64,000 nucleotides of DNA from Alkalihalobacillus alcalophilus ATCC 27647 = CGMCC 1.3604 (GCF_000292245.2 NZ_ALPT02000015.1:1-64000), one strand, 5' to 3'; shown: positions 8,720 through 19,262, counted from the stretch's first letter. Made by a program: numbers and translations. The notes: generated by a model from the sequence alone, not told the origin.

Positions 8720-10390
8720 CTAAATAAGCGTTGATGCACTCTCCATCGGGTTAATCGCTGGAATGATCTCTTCCTCTTCTTCCACACGCTCAAGTGCTAA
8801 TTCCAATACTTCATCTAAATTCTTAACAGAAACCACATTGATGCCGTCTATTTGTTTCAATAAGGCTTGCATATTCTCTTCAGGAACAATTACGGTTTTT
8901 ACACCTGCAAGTTTAGCAGCCTCGACTTTGGCAACAACACCACCGATTGGCTTAACCGCACCGTGAATCCCTAGTTCACCTGTCATTGCAATCGTATGCT
9001 TCACTTTAACCCCTTCAATAGCCGAGTAAATTCCCGTTGCAATCGCAATTCCTGCAGATGGTCCATCAACAGGAGCTCCTCCTGGGAAATTAACATGGAT
9101 ATCATAATCAGAAGTAGGGATGCCCATTCTTCTTAAAACCGTGACAACATTTTCAACCGAACCTTTTGCCATACTTTTCCTTTTGATTGAACGCGATTGA
9201 TTTCCAGTATGCTCTTCTTCGGCAATCCCGGTAATGTTAATTTGACCGTTGCCTTTGTTTTCGATCACATTCACTTCCAATTCAAGTAAAGCACCCATAT
9301 TGGGACCAAAAACCGCTAAACCATTAACAATTCCAACTTCGGATTCATGATGAATTTGTTTTTCTGGGCGTGGGCTCAATTGACTTGCATGTAAAACCCA
9401 TTCAACATCATCAAGCAATATTTCTTTTCGTCCACTCGCTAATGCCACCCCAGCTGAGATTTGCACAATATTGACAACCTCACGACCATTTGTCGCATAT
9501 TTAGCGATTTTTTCGAGTGCCCCTTCTTCTGCGGTATATTGAATTTTTTGAATCGCTTTTTCTGCAATCTGTACGATTTCATTTGGCTTTAACGCATGAA
9601 AATACACTTCTAAACAACGAGAACGAATCGCAGGTGGAATTTCATCTGGTCGTCTTGTTGTCGCTCCTATTAACCGAAAATCAGCAGGCAAACCATTCTG
9701 AAAAATATCATGTATATGCCTTGGAATGGCTTGATTTTCCTCACTATAATAAGCACTTTCTAAAAAAACTTTTCGGTCCTCAAGTACTTTTAACAATTTA
9801 TTCAGCTGGATAGAATGCAATTCCCCAATTTCATCGATAAAAAGCATTCCTCCGTGTGCTTTCGTAACAGCTCCATGTTTTGGTTGAGGAATACCAGCTT
9901 GGCCCATCGCACCAGCCCCTTGATAAATCGGATCGTGCACAGAACCAATTAAGGGATCGGCAATTCCACGCTCATCAAAACGAGCTGTAGCCCCGTCTAG
10001 CTCAACAAAAACGGCATTTTGCCGAAATGGCGATTCACAATTTCGCTTCGCTTCTTCCAAAACTAACCTTGCAGCTGCTGTTTTTCCAACTCCAGGAGGT
10101 CCATAAATTAAGACGTGCTGGGGATTTGGCCCACATAATGCTGCTCTTAATGTACGAATGCCTTCTGACTGGCCCACAATATCATCAAAACTAATTGGCC
10201 TCACTCTTTCTGCTAAAGGCTCACTTAATGAAATAGAGCGCATTCTTCTGAGCTGATCCATTTCCTTTTTGGATTCTTTATCTATCGAAACACGGCCATT
10301 TCGTTGACTCTTCAGCAAGTTAAAAAAGTACAACCCAATAACAATTCCAAAAAACAATTGAATTAACAACGCAATCCCTGTCCAATTCAT
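8720..10390 (-). CDS. lonB: ATP-dependent protease LonB, membrane-anchored
   Basis: Second Lon protease, typical of sporulating Bacillaceae. In B. subtilis it is made in the forespore under sigma-F. The 556 residues begin with one membrane segment (about residues 5-24, IALLIQLFFGIVIGLYFF). An AAA+ domain with Walker A GPPGVGKTAAA and Walker B GMLFIDEIGE follows, then a Lon protease domain with DGPSAGIAIATG and a lysine in AKVEAAKLAG. The Lon N-terminal substrate domain is absent, as expected for LonB. It lies between lonA and clpX as in B. subtilis. Confidence 0.96.
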   Translation of the reverse strand: MNWTGIALLIQLFFGIVIGLYFFNLLKSQRNGRVSIDKESKKEMDQLRRMRSISLSEPLAERVRPISFDDIVGQSEGIRTLRAALCGPNPQHVLIYGPPGVGKTAAARLVLEEAKRNCESPFRQNAVFVELDGATARFDERGIADPLIGSVHDPIYQGAGAMGQAGIPQPKHGAVTKAHGGMLFIDEIGELHSIQLNKLLKVLEDRKVFLESAYYSEENQAIPRHIHDIFQNGLPADFRLIGATTRRPDEIPPAIRSRCLEVYFHALKPNEIVQIAEKAIQKIQYTAEEGALEKIAKYATNGREVVNIVQISAGVALASGRKEILLDDVEWVLHASQLSPRPEKQIHHESEVGIVNGLAVFGPNMGALLELEVNVIENKGNGQINITGIAEEEHTGNQSRSIKRKSMAKGSVENVVTVLRRMGIPTSDYDIHVNFPGGAPVDGPSAGIAIATGIYSAIEGVKVKHTIAMTGELGIHGAVKPIGGVVAKVEAAKLAGVKTVIVPEENMQALLKQIDGINVVSVKNLDEVLELALERVEEEEEIIPAINPMESASTLI

Positions 10391-10541
10391 GACTTTTCCT
10401 CCTACATCGTTACTCGTTTTTTATAGTATGACCGCTAACATTTTAGCTAACCAAACTATCAGGACTGAAAACGTTGTAACTAAAGGAAAAAAATGCAAGA
10501 CAAAATCTAATCCAACTACAGAAAGTCTTAAGAAAGACGAG

Positions 10542-10582
10542 AAAACCACGGAGAGTCTATCTTCACTCACCGTGGTTTTTCT
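10542..10582. terminator. Terminator after clpX
   Basis: A ten-base stem, aaaaccacgg paired with ccgtggtttt, around an 18-base loop, with a T-run on each side. It lies just beyond the clpX stop and upstream of lonB, so it probably separates the two transcripts. Confidence 0.75.
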
Positions 10583-10606
10583 TATCAAACAACTCGCCTA
10601 TTTGGA

Positions 10607-11881
10607 TTAAGCACTCTCTTTAGGTTCTGTTTTAGTTAATGTGATCTCAGAGCCATCTTCTGTTTTTAAGATTGGAGCGGCATTTTCGGTAACACATTTA
10701 TCATGAATGATACATTTGACCACATCATCACGTGATGGAAGATCAAACATGACATCTAACATGAGTCCTTCAATAATGGAACGCAATCCGCGTGCCCCAG
10801 TCTTTCTTTCAATCGCTTTATTTGAAATCTCTTTTAATGCCGCGTCCGTAAATTCTAACTCAACATCATCAAGCTCAAGTAATTTTTGGTATTGCTTTAC
10901 GAGAGCATTTTTTGGTTTTGTTAAAATTTCCACTAAAGCATGAACATCTAAAGGTTCTAGGCTTGAGATAATTGGTAAACGGCCGATAAATTCAGGAATT
11001 AATCCAAAACGGAGTAAATCTTCAGGTAATACTTTCCCTAAATATTCACCTGGCTTTAAGTCTTCCTGTCTAGATTCTGAACCAAAACCAATAACCTTTT
11101 TCCCTAATCGACGCTTAATAATTTGCTCAATTCCATCAAATGCCCCTCCACAAATAAAGAGAACATTTGTTGTATCGATTTGAATAAATTCTTGATGAGG
11201 GTGTTTTCTTCCACCTTGTGGCGGTACACTTGCAGTTGTACCTTCAAGAATTTTTAATAAAGCTTGTTGAACCCCTTCACCTGAAACATCCCTTGTAATC
11301 GAAGGATTCTCAGATTTACGAGCAACTTTATCGATCTCATCAATGTAAATAATACCCTTTTCTGCTTTCTCCACATCATAGTCAGCCGCTTGGATTAATT
11401 TAAGGAGGATATTCTCAACATCTTCCCCTACATAACCTGCTTCTGTTAATGAAGTTGCATCTGCAATCGCAAAAGGTACATTCAAAATACGAGCTAATGT
11501 TTGAGCTAATAATGTTTTCCCACTACCTGTTGGCCCAATCATACAAATATTACTTTTAGAAAGTTCTACCTCTTCAGAGCGGTTAAGTGCATTGATACGC
11601 TTATAATGATTATAAACAGCTACTGATAATGATTTTTTGGCTCTTTCCTGGCCGATAACATAATCATCTAAGATGGAACGAATCTCAGAAGGTTTCGGAA
11701 CTTCTTGAAATTCAACTTCCTCTTCTGTTCCGAGTTCTTCTTCTACAATTTCTGTACAGAGTTCAATACATTCATCACATATATACACACCTGGTCCAGC
11801 AACTAGCTTACGGACTTGGTCTTGAGTTTTCCCACAAAAAGAACATTTAAGTTGCCCTTTTTCATCATTAAATTTAAACAT
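10607..11881 (-). CDS. clpX: ClpX, ATPase subunit of the ClpXP protease
   Basis: Unfolds substrates and feeds them to ClpP. The N-terminal zinc-binding domain has four cysteines (about C13, C16, C35, C38). The AAA+ core has Walker A GPTGSGKT, Walker B IIYIDEIDK and the sensor region around FIGRLPIISSLEPL. The IGFG-type loop that contacts ClpP is present as KKVIGFGSES. It has 424 residues, full length. It follows tig, as in B. subtilis. Confidence 0.97.
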   Translation of the reverse strand: MFKFNDEKGQLKCSFCGKTQDQVRKLVAGPGVYICDECIELCTEIVEEELGTEEEVEFQEVPKPSEIRSILDDYVIGQERAKKSLSVAVYNHYKRINALNRSEEVELSKSNICMIGPTGSGKTLLAQTLARILNVPFAIADATSLTEAGYVGEDVENILLKLIQAADYDVEKAEKGIIYIDEIDKVARKSENPSITRDVSGEGVQQALLKILEGTTASVPPQGGRKHPHQEFIQIDTTNVLFICGGAFDGIEQIIKRRLGKKVIGFGSESRQEDLKPGEYLGKVLPEDLLRFGLIPEFIGRLPIISSLEPLDVHALVEILTKPKNALVKQYQKLLELDDVELEFTDAALKEISNKAIERKTGARGLRSIIEGLMLDVMFDLPSRDDVVKCIIHDKCVTENAAPILKTEDGSEITLTKTEPKESA

Positions 11882-12323
11882 TTAATCACCCCTCAGAAAT
11901 ATTGTACCATTTCAAACCATTATTTTCTTCATTTTGGTCTTGTATAACACGGCTCGAAAATTGCACAGCATTTCTAGATTATCTAGATTTGTCGAGATTT
12001 TCAGCTATTGTAACACAGAACCAGAAAAAGAAAAACTAATCTCTCTTCTTATGTATAGATGATGTGTGGAGAGCAAAAATAAAATCATCTAAATACGGAT
12101 ACTCAAATTTAAACATCTTACTTATGTGTATGTGTGGATTTATAATAAATTCAAGATCCAACCTTGAAAATCCTTTTTTTCTTACAAAAGATCTTCTAAC
12201 TTAAAATGAACAATCTCCCATCATTTTTTGTTGAAACGGCTTCTTCTCAGCTTGTTCAATTCAAGCCTCGCTCATACATTCCAAAACGAGAAAAGATGAT
12301 AAACTGATTTTTATAGGATGGAA
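11882..12323. other. Intergenic region between clpX and tig
   Basis: AT-rich DNA that should hold the clpX promoter. I see no open reading frame with a ribosome site and no clear CtsR- or CIRCE-type operator. Confidence 0.4.
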
Positions 12324-12356
12324 AAACAAGGTACGATTTCAGCTCGCACCTTGTTT
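12324..12356. terminator. Terminator after tig
   Basis: Stem aaacaaggt paired with accttgttt around a 15-base loop, about 50 bases after the tig stop. Confidence 0.7.
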
Positions 12357-12405
12357 ATACTTTATAGAGAGCTACCTAGTTTAAGCATCTCATGTGAAAA
12401 TGGAA

Positions 12406-13710
12406 TTACTCAGCAGCTGCTACTGTTTTGCTTTCTTCTACTAGAAGTTCAACAGCTTTTTGAATTCTTAAGTCACCTTTGATGGCTTCGTCTCCACCTT
12501 GTGCACTTAAAATAGCTTTAATTTCTTCAACAGAGCGTTGGTACATTTCAGCCATTTTCTCATATTCTTTATTAACATCTTCATCACTTACTTCAATTGC
12601 TTCCGCATTTGCAATCGCTTCTAGTGTTAAATTCACACGGACACGTTTACCTGCATCCACTTGGAATTGTTCACGAAGGGCCGCTTCATCTTGACCAGAG
12701 AATTGAGCATATAACTCTAAGTTAAGGCCTTGAGTTTGTAAACGTTGTTCAAATTCTTGAACCATACGATCTACTTCCGTCGCAACCATTTCTTCTGGTA
12801 CATCGATCGTTGCATTGTCAGCCGCTTTTTCGACTACTGTATCACGTACTGCATGCTCTGCTTGATGCTTCTTATCATGCTCTAACTTTTCTCTTAATTC
12901 TTTCTTTAACTCATCTAAAGTTTCCACATTTTCATTTGCATCTTTTGCAAATTCATCATCTAATTCAGGAAGCTCTTTACGTTTAATATCATGTAATTTC
13001 ACTTTAAACGTTGCTGCTTTACCAGCTAAATCTTCTGAATGATACTCTTCTGGGAATGTTACTTCTACTTCTTTTTCTTCACCAGATTTAAGACCAACTA
13101 ATTGCTCTTCAAATCCTGGGATGAATTGGCCAGAACCGATTTCTAATGAATGGTTCTCTGCTTGACCACCGTCAAACGCTTCGCCATCAACAAAGCCTTC
13201 GAAATCAATAACAGCTGTGTCGCCTTCTTCAACTGCTCCATCTTCTACTACAACTAAATCAGCTTTACGCTCTTGTAAGCTCTTTAGCTCAGCTTCTACT
13301 TCTTCATCTGTTACAGTTGTATCTACTTCTTCTACTTCTAGACCTTTATAATCGCCTAAAGTCACTTCAGGTTTTACGATAACCGTTGCTTTAAAAACAA
13401 CACCAGTCTCTTTACTGATTGTCTCAACATCAATTTGAGGCTGAGCAACTGGCTCGATACCTGCTTCTACAATTGCTTTTGGATATGCTTCTGGAAGCAA
13501 TACATCTAAAGCATCTTGATATAGTGATTCTACACCATATTTCTTTTCGAATAACGGACGAGGCATTTTTCCTTTACGGAATCCTGGCTCATTAACTTTC
13601 TTAACAACCTTTTTAAAAGCAACGTCAAGTGCTTCCTTAAATTTTGGAGCGTCAACTTCAAAAGTTAAAACTCCTTGATTTCCTTCTTGCTTTTCCCATT
13701 TTGCAGTCAT
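12406..13710 (-). CDS. tig: Trigger factor, ribosome-bound chaperone and prolyl isomerase
   Basis: Binds near the ribosome exit tunnel and shields nascent chains. The ribosome-docking signature is the GFRKGKMPR loop near residue 45. The FKBP-type isomerase domain runs from about residue 150 to 245 (AVIDFEGFVDGEAFDGG), followed by the helical C-terminal arm. The start at 13710 follows GGAGGGAAAGTA and gives 434 residues; the 23 codons upstream in frame look untranslated. In the B. subtilis order it lies between ysoA and clpX, as here. Confidence 0.97.
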   Translation of the reverse strand: MTAKWEKQEGNQGVLTFEVDAPKFKEALDVAFKKVVKKVNEPGFRKGKMPRPLFEKKYGVESLYQDALDVLLPEAYPKAIVEAGIEPVAQPQIDVETISKETGVVFKATVIVKPEVTLGDYKGLEVEEVDTTVTDEEVEAELKSLQERKADLVVVEDGAVEEGDTAVIDFEGFVDGEAFDGGQAENHSLEIGSGQFIPGFEEQLVGLKSGEEKEVEVTFPEEYHSEDLAGKAATFKVKLHDIKRKELPELDDEFAKDANENVETLDELKKELREKLEHDKKHQAEHAVRDTVVEKAADNATIDVPEEMVATEVDRMVQEFEQRLQTQGLNLELYAQFSGQDEAALREQFQVDAGKRVRVNLTLEAIANAEAIEVSDEDVNKEYEKMAEMYQRSVEEIKAILSAQGGDEAIKGDLRIQKAVELLVEESKTVAAAE

Positions 13711-13865
13711 TACTTTCCCTCCAACTATATACATCTTCGTTTCCGAACATTTACTCATAATTTCAACGTTGACAACCACATCATTATAACATAAAGCCTA
13801 TTCTTTTCAAATGAATTTACTAGAACTAACATTGTTTGCTAGGAATTACCCTTTTTGTTATGTTT

Positions 13866-14912
13866 TTATAAGTGAAATCCATTTAAATCAAACCCTTGAT
13901 ATGATTTCATTTCAATCACTTCTACTAATTGTACATATTCATCTAACTGAAGGATATCCTTATTTGAAATCGATTCAACCCACTCTTCATTTATATCCAT
14001 TCCCATTCGATTCGAAACCACAATGTAAAAAACAGTGGCCCATAGCTCAGCCTGCTTTGGCTCTGGAGAAAATGGATAGATTGCATACATATGAGCCCAA
14101 CATAGTTGATTCGCCATTTCTAAAAGATTCGGGTTCTCATGTTCAAGAAAGTCGCTTAATAATTGAATGACTTCCTTCGCAAAAGGCTGCTCATAAACAA
14201 GAGGCAATTGATTGGGAATAACCGTTTGGTTCATCCCTAACTTTTTTATATGTATACTTTCACTGACATCAAAATTATGTAAGGCTTCTAATGCAATCGA
14301 GCGTAATAAAAGGTCATGTTGTTCTTCTTGAACATAAGAGATAAAGGCTTCTATAACATAAGGTTTATTCATTGTTTTTAAAATTTGTATGGCTTGACCT
14401 TGTAAGCTCACATTATCTGATTGTAGCATCGATAAAACATGTTCATTTACCTCATCCTCACGTTCTGTAAAGGTTGTGAAGGAATCATCATTTGTCATTT
14501 GTCTACTAAAATGAAGCAACTGATAAAGTGATTCTGCATGTTGAGAAGGCAAGCGATTTTCTGCTAAAACCGCATCTAATAAATGAACAACCTCATGGTA
14601 TCTGGCTAACTGAACGAGTAAAGAAATATGTACTTGCAAATTATCATAATAATCACCAATATCTTCATGTAACAAGCTCGTTGTCTGTTCAACCGCTTCT
14701 TCAAGTCGCCCTAACTCAACTAAGCATAAGACTCTCCCAAAACGGACCTGTGGATGGTCTGGTTCATAATTCGCCGCTTCATTAAAGAGTTCATAGGCTT
14801 CTCTTGGTTCTTTTTCCTTTAATGATTCCATCCCTTTCTCTATTAATCTTCGCACGAGACCTGGGTATGGAATTATTTTTGATTTATTTATCTTTTCTCG
14901 TTTTTCATCCAT
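13866..14912 (-). CDS. ysoA: TPR-repeat protein, YsoA-like
   Basis: A 348-residue soluble protein whose N-terminal 130 residues form TPR-like helices (for example EPREAYELFNEAANYEPDHP and LVELGRLEEAVEQTTSLL). The rest is helical, with HEAT-like pieces (SLQGQAIQILKTMNKPYV). B. subtilis YsoA occupies the same position between leuD and tig. No enzymatic residues are apparent and the function is unknown; TPRs suggest a protein-binding role. The symbol rests on position and general similarity. Confidence 0.8.
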   Translation of the reverse strand: MDEKREKINKSKIIPYPGLVRRLIEKGMESLKEKEPREAYELFNEAANYEPDHPQVRFGRVLCLVELGRLEEAVEQTTSLLHEDIGDYYDNLQVHISLLVQLARYHEVVHLLDAVLAENRLPSQHAESLYQLLHFSRQMTNDDSFTTFTEREDEVNEHVLSMLQSDNVSLQGQAIQILKTMNKPYVIEAFISYVQEEQHDLLLRSIALEALHNFDVSESIHIKKLGMNQTVIPNQLPLVYEQPFAKEVIQLLSDFLEHENPNLLEMANQLCWAHMYAIYPFSPEPKQAELWATVFYIVVSNRMGMDINEEWVESISNKDILQLDEYVQLVEVIEMKSYQGFDLNGFHL

Positions 14913-15086
14913 ATACTTTCTCCAGTTTTGTGACCTATAATGATTCGCTCTTTATATGTAAGATGATTTTAATTAGTTTATCAAGAGAAATGAGCAAACA
15001 CAATCAAATTCCCTCTTTTATTAGTATACCATATTATGACAACGCTTTCTTTTTCTAGGTGAGCTTATATCCCATCCTTTTTATTA

Positions 15087-15817
15087 AATTACTCAACTTT
15101 CGCAGCGTATAATTGACCCTTAACCGTTGATAGAGATTGACTTTAGGGCGATACCATACTCAAATTGACTTTACATGAACGGTTCAATCGTTGACAGTCT
15201 GAACACATCTCTTCGTTTGCTATTGAAGGAAACTGTGCAGTAAAATGAAGAGCTTCGGCTGTCGCTACCAAAACCATACTCCGCTAAGTGTCGTGGAGAT
15301 GCTTGATGATATGGCCATTCTCAATCAGCTATTTCTAACGCAGAAGGACCTTCTTCTTAAATTTGTTGGTTATGGAACTAAATAGGTAGTTGCCACCTAT
15401 TTTTTCCTAAGTCTGTAGTCATCAAAAGACAGGATAAACAAGCTCGATCATCTAGCTAATGTACGTTGAAGTCATGACTGTTTTTTTATTCCATGAGAAA
15501 AAGGAACCTAGATTCGATTCCAGTATCTAGCGGACAAACAGACACGGAGACTCCCGCAGGAATAAACCGCCCAATGAGACCCCGCAAGCGTGCTGAGGAG
15601 GCTCATGAGGTTCCTGCAGGACGCGGAGTGTCTGTTTGGGAGCGACAGCCGAAGTGCATTGTACATTGTCTATTTTTTCTTGATGCACAGTTTATCCGTT
15701 TGGTGTGATAGTACGTTCTGGCTTTTCAAACGTGTCAAGGGCATTTTTTTACGAGCTTCCCTTTCGCTCTGCCAACTAGTTGAACGGATTTTCTCGATAC
15801 GAAAGTTGAGATATTTA
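15087..15817. mobile_element. Degenerate 0.7-kb element with terminal inverted repeats, copy 1
   Basis: Starts with aattactcaactttcgca and ends with a diverged inverse copy, acgaaagttgag, near 15800. Most of its length matches the element at 51325-52036. It has no intact open reading frame. Compared with copy 2 it lacks one internal GC-rich palindrome (the join is at about 15283) and has about 120 extra bases before its right end. It reads as a non-autonomous transposon or the remains of an insertion sequence. The rest of 14913-16010 shows no gene. Confidence 0.7.
15536..15637. repeat. GC-rich palindromic repeat inside element copy 1
   Basis: 102 bases bounded by aaacagacac and gtgtctgttt, with inner complementary blocks (gactcccgcagg near the left arm, cctgcaggacgcgg near the right; gagaccccgca and gaggaggctc in the middle). 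It is much richer in GC than its surroundings and can fold into a long cruciform or RNA hairpin. Near-identical at 51878-51979 and degenerate at about 30351-30480. Confidence 0.7.
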
Positions 15818-15963
15818 TATGAAATAAATGTTGGCTGGGCAGGGTTGCTTGGCTTTTTTTTCACCACAACCTCGGCCAATTTGCTTTGGACCGCGTTACT
15901 CGACCTTTTTTACATACCAACGCTGACCAAATATTAAAAACACCGTTCTATTTCACTAAAACC

Positions 15964-16004
15964 AAAAGCTGTCCCTCGGCATTTTTTTATTTCGGGACAG
16001 CTTT
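15964..16004. terminator. Terminator of the ilv-leu operon
   Basis: AAAGCTGTCCC pairs with GGGACAGCTTT around a T-rich loop, directly after the leuD stop. A T-rich tract follows on the minus strand. Confidence 0.85.
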
Positions 16005-16010
16005 GCTTCA

Positions 16011-16595
16011 TTAGACCGTGTGGGTTTGTTCAAATTTTGCAATCTCGGTCTCGTATCTTAACGTCAAACCGATTTCATCCCAGCCGTTAAGTAACATTTC
16101 TTTCCAATAAGGATCGATTTCAAACGATGCATCAAAATCAGCACCTGTTATTTTTTGCATTTTCAAATCGACCTTCAATTCAAACTCATGCTCCGCTCCA
16201 CGCTCCAATAGTTCATTTGTTTGTTCTTCATTTAACCGAATCGGTAACATGCCATTTTTTACACAGTTATTGTAAAAAATATCAGCAAAACTTGGAGCAA
16301 TGACAACCTTGAATCCATAATCATGTAAGGCCCAAGGTGCATGCTCACGTGAAGAACCACAACCAAAATTATGGGCAGCCACTAAAATGGAAGCTCCTAA
16401 TGCATGTGGTTTATTTAATTCAAAATGAGGGTTAGCTTGCCCATCCTTTAGAAAACGCCAATCATAAAATAAAAATTGACCAAAACCTGTTCTTTCAACG
16501 CGTTTTAAAAATTGTTTTGGGATAATTTGATCGGTATCCACATTCACACGATTTAGTGTCGCTATTTTCCCTTCATGAATCACTAACGGTTCCAT
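16011..16595 (-). CDS. leuD: 3-isopropylmalate dehydratase small subunit
   Basis: With LeuC it isomerises 2-isopropylmalate to 3-isopropylmalate in leucine synthesis. The 194 residues carry the swivel-domain signatures VDTDQIIPKQFLKR and the phosphate/carboxylate loop FGCGSSREHAPWAL. It is the last gene of the operon, 13 bp after leuC and just before a strong terminator. Confidence 0.96.
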   Translation of the reverse strand: MEPLVIHEGKIATLNRVNVDTDQIIPKQFLKRVERTGFGQFLFYDWRFLKDGQANPHFELNKPHALGASILVAAHNFGCGSSREHAPWALHDYGFKVVIAPSFADIFYNNCVKNGMLPIRLNEEQTNELLERGAEHEFELKVDLKMQKITGADFDASFEIDPYWKEMLLNGWDEIGLTLRYETEIAKFEQTHTV

Positions 16596-16608
16596 TTCCT
16601 ACTCCCCC

Positions 16609-18030
16609 TTACCCATTTGCTTGTGATTGTTTTTTTAACTTTCTTACGTCAATAAAATGACCAGCTATTGCAGCAGCCGCAGCCATTTCTGGACTAACTA
16701 AATGTGTTCTTGCTCCTTTTCCTTGCCGCCCTTCAAAGTTCCGATTCGACGTGGAGGCACAACGTTCCCCTTCAGGAACAACATCTGGATTCATACTTAA
16801 GCACATACTGCAGCCAGAATCACGCCATTCAAAACCGGCCTCAATGAAAATTTGGTTCAAGCCTTCTTCTTCCGCTTTTTTCTTTACTTTCTGAGAACCT
16901 GGCACAACCAGCGCTCTTACTCCATCAGCCACCTTATGTCCTTTTACAACATTGGCTGCCGCCCGAATATCACTGATTCGTGAATTTGTACAGGAACCAA
17001 TAAACACATGCTGGATTTTAATATCACTGACAGGCGTATGTGGCGTTAATTCCATGTATTCAAGTGCTTGTTCAATCGAGCGTCTGTCCGTATCATTTTT
17101 ACCATCTGTTGGAGCTGGAACAAGTTGGCTAATGCCTACTCCTTGTGATGGATTCGTCCCCCATGTCACCATCGGTTCAATCTCTGCAGCTTCGATCACA
17201 ACTGTACGGTCATAACTCGCCCCTTCATCCGTGGCAAGTTTTTTCCATTTCTCGACTAGTTTTTTGTAATCTTCGCCCTTAGGAACATTTTCACGCCCTT
17301 CTAAATAATCAAATGTCACTTGGTCAGGGCTAATTAATCCTGCTTTTGCTCCAGCTTCAATTGACATATTACAAATGGTCATTCGCTCTTCCATCGTCAT
17401 GCCTCGAATAGCCTCACCTGTAAATTCAATAACAGAACCTGTGCCAACATCCACCCCAAACTTAGAGATAACCGCTAAAATGACATCTTTGGCAGACAAA
17501 TCTGGACTTAGCTGACCATTGATACGTACTTCTAATGTTTTCGGTTTGGATTGCCACAATGTTTGAGAGGCTAACACATGCTCAACCTCACTCGTTCCAA
17601 TTCCAAAAGCTAAAGCCCCAAAAGCCCCATGTGTAGACGTATGACTATCCCCACAAACAATCGTTTTTCCAGGCTGAGTTAAACCAAGTTCCGGACCGAT
17701 AACGTGAACAATTCCATTATCAGGACTTTCCAAATCGGCTATATCAATCCCAAAATCACGACAGTTTTCTTTTAATGTCTCCATTTGTTTTCTTGCAATC
17801 ATGTCGGTTATATCATAACGATTAACAGTTGGTACATTATGATCCATCGTCGCGAACGTTAAATCTGGTCTTCTTACCTTACGCCCAGCAAGTCTAAGTC
17901 CTTCAAACGCTTGTGGAGATGTTACTTCATGCACCATATGCAAATCAATATAAAGAAGACTTGGTTTCCCCTCTTCTGCCATCACTTCATGCTTTTCCCA
18001 AATCTTCTCGATGATTGTTTTCACTGCCAT
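16609..18030 (-). CDS. leuC: 3-isopropylmalate dehydratase large subunit
   Basis: Aconitase-type [4Fe-4S] enzyme that works with LeuD. Cluster cysteines are visible in IGSCTNSRISD (first) and DSGCSMCLSMNPD (the pair). The substrate region CGDSHTSTHGAFGALAFG is intact. The length of 473 residues is normal. It lies 46 bp after leuB, and its stop is 13 bp from leuD. Confidence 0.97.
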   Translation of the reverse strand: MAVKTIIEKIWEKHEVMAEEGKPSLLYIDLHMVHEVTSPQAFEGLRLAGRKVRRPDLTFATMDHNVPTVNRYDITDMIARKQMETLKENCRDFGIDIADLESPDNGIVHVIGPELGLTQPGKTIVCGDSHTSTHGAFGALAFGIGTSEVEHVLASQTLWQSKPKTLEVRINGQLSPDLSAKDVILAVISKFGVDVGTGSVIEFTGEAIRGMTMEERMTICNMSIEAGAKAGLISPDQVTFDYLEGRENVPKGEDYKKLVEKWKKLATDEGASYDRTVVIEAAEIEPMVTWGTNPSQGVGISQLVPAPTDGKNDTDRRSIEQALEYMELTPHTPVSDIKIQHVFIGSCTNSRISDIRAAANVVKGHKVADGVRALVVPGSQKVKKKAEEEGLNQIFIEAGFEWRDSGCSMCLSMNPDVVPEGERCASTSNRNFEGRQGKGARTHLVSPEMAAAAAIAGHFIDVRKLKKQSQANG

Positions 18031-18076
18031 TTGCGCTCCTCCTTATTCCCTTTTTCTGTATTGCTTCTTATTTTAA

Positions 18077-19162
18077 TTATACGTACGCTTTTTCTTTTAA
18101 TTGCACGATAACTTTTTCCGTCATTTCATCAGTTGATAAGGCTTTTTCTCCACCCGCTAGGTCGCTCGTACGCTCGCCTTGCAACAAGACAGAGTCAATC
18201 GCTTCTTGAATGGCATCTGCTTCTTTTTCTAAACCAAATTCATATTTAAGCATCATCGAAAGCGACGCAATCGTGGCTAATGGATTAGCTAAACCTTTTC
18301 CTGCGATATCTGGAGCTGTGCCATGAATCGGTTCATACAATCCAGGTCCATCTGCTGATAGGCTAGCTGATGGCAACATCCCTAATGAGCCTGTTAACAT
18401 TGAAGCCTCATCACTTAAAATATCACCAAACATATTTTCCGTGACGACAACATCAAATGATTTTGGTGAACGAATTAGTTGCATTGCTGCATTGTCTACA
18501 AGCATATGCTCCAATTCAATGTTCGGAAAATCTTTAGCGACTTCATTAGCAACCTCTCTCCATAAACGACTCGATTCTAAAACATTCGCTTTATCTACAG
18601 AAGTCACTTTTTTGCTTCTTAACTCTGCTAACTCAAATCCTTTTCGAATGATTCTTTCAATTTCACTTTTACTATAAACTAGTGTATCAATCGCTGTTTC
18701 TTCCCCATTTATTTCTTTTCGTTTTCTCGGCTCGCCAAAATAAATTCCACCAGTTAACTCACGGACAATCATGAGGTCCACACCTTCAATGACTTCCTTT
18801 TTTAATGTTGATGCTTCTGCTAAGCTTGAAAAAGCGGTAACTGGGCGTAAGTTGGCAAATAATTGCAATGATTTTCGTAACCCGAGTAAGCCTTTTTCTG
18901 GACGTTTGTCCCCAGGAAGTGTGTCCCACTTCGGTCCTCCAACAGCCCCTAATAAAATCGCATCACTTTTTTTACATAATTCAATCGTTTCAGCAGGTAA
19001 AGGCTCCCCTGTTTCGTCTATCGCACAACCACCGATTAAACCTGTCTCATAAGTAAATCGATGCCCAAAAATGTCTGCTATTTGGTCAAGAACTTTTAAC
19101 GCTGATTGAACAACTTCTGGCCCAATACCATCTCCTGGGAGAACGGCTATTTTCTTTTCCAT
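18077..19162 (-). CDS. leuB: 3-isopropylmalate dehydrogenase
   Basis: Oxidises and decarboxylates 3-isopropylmalate to 2-oxoisocaproate with NAD. The 361 residues contain the nucleotide-binding start IAVLPGDGIGPEVV, the substrate arginines in RELTGGIYFGEPR, the metal-binding VDNAAMQLIRSP and GDILSDEASML, and the NAD loop HGTAPDIAGKGLANP. In B. subtilis leuA precedes it; here it directly follows ilvC with 138 bp between. Confidence 0.97.
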   Translation of the reverse strand: MEKKIAVLPGDGIGPEVVQSALKVLDQIADIFGHRFTYETGLIGGCAIDETGEPLPAETIELCKKSDAILLGAVGGPKWDTLPGDKRPEKGLLGLRKSLQLFANLRPVTAFSSLAEASTLKKEVIEGVDLMIVRELTGGIYFGEPRKRKEINGEETAIDTLVYSKSEIERIIRKGFELAELRSKKVTSVDKANVLESSRLWREVANEVAKDFPNIELEHMLVDNAAMQLIRSPKSFDVVVTENMFGDILSDEASMLTGSLGMLPSASLSADGPGLYEPIHGTAPDIAGKGLANPLATIASLSMMLKYEFGLEKEADAIQEAIDSVLLQGERTSDLAGGEKALSTDEMTEKVIVQLKEKAYV

Positions 19163-19204
19163 TTCTTTTCCCCCTAATCATTTATTAACTTTCAGTCATG
19201 TTGA

Positions 19205-19262
19205 AAAAGAACGCCCTGGAGCAAGCTGGAAATACAGCTTCCAAACTACTCCAAGACGCATC
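19205..19262. other. Hairpin in the ilvC-leuB gap where leuA would be
   Basis: On the minus strand CTTGGAG...GGAAGCTG pairs with CAGCTT...CTCCAGG around TATTTC, followed by a T-rich stretch. It may be an mRNA-processing or weak termination hairpin in the junction that has replaced leuA. No leuA coding remnant is seen in the 138-bp gap. Confidence 0.45.
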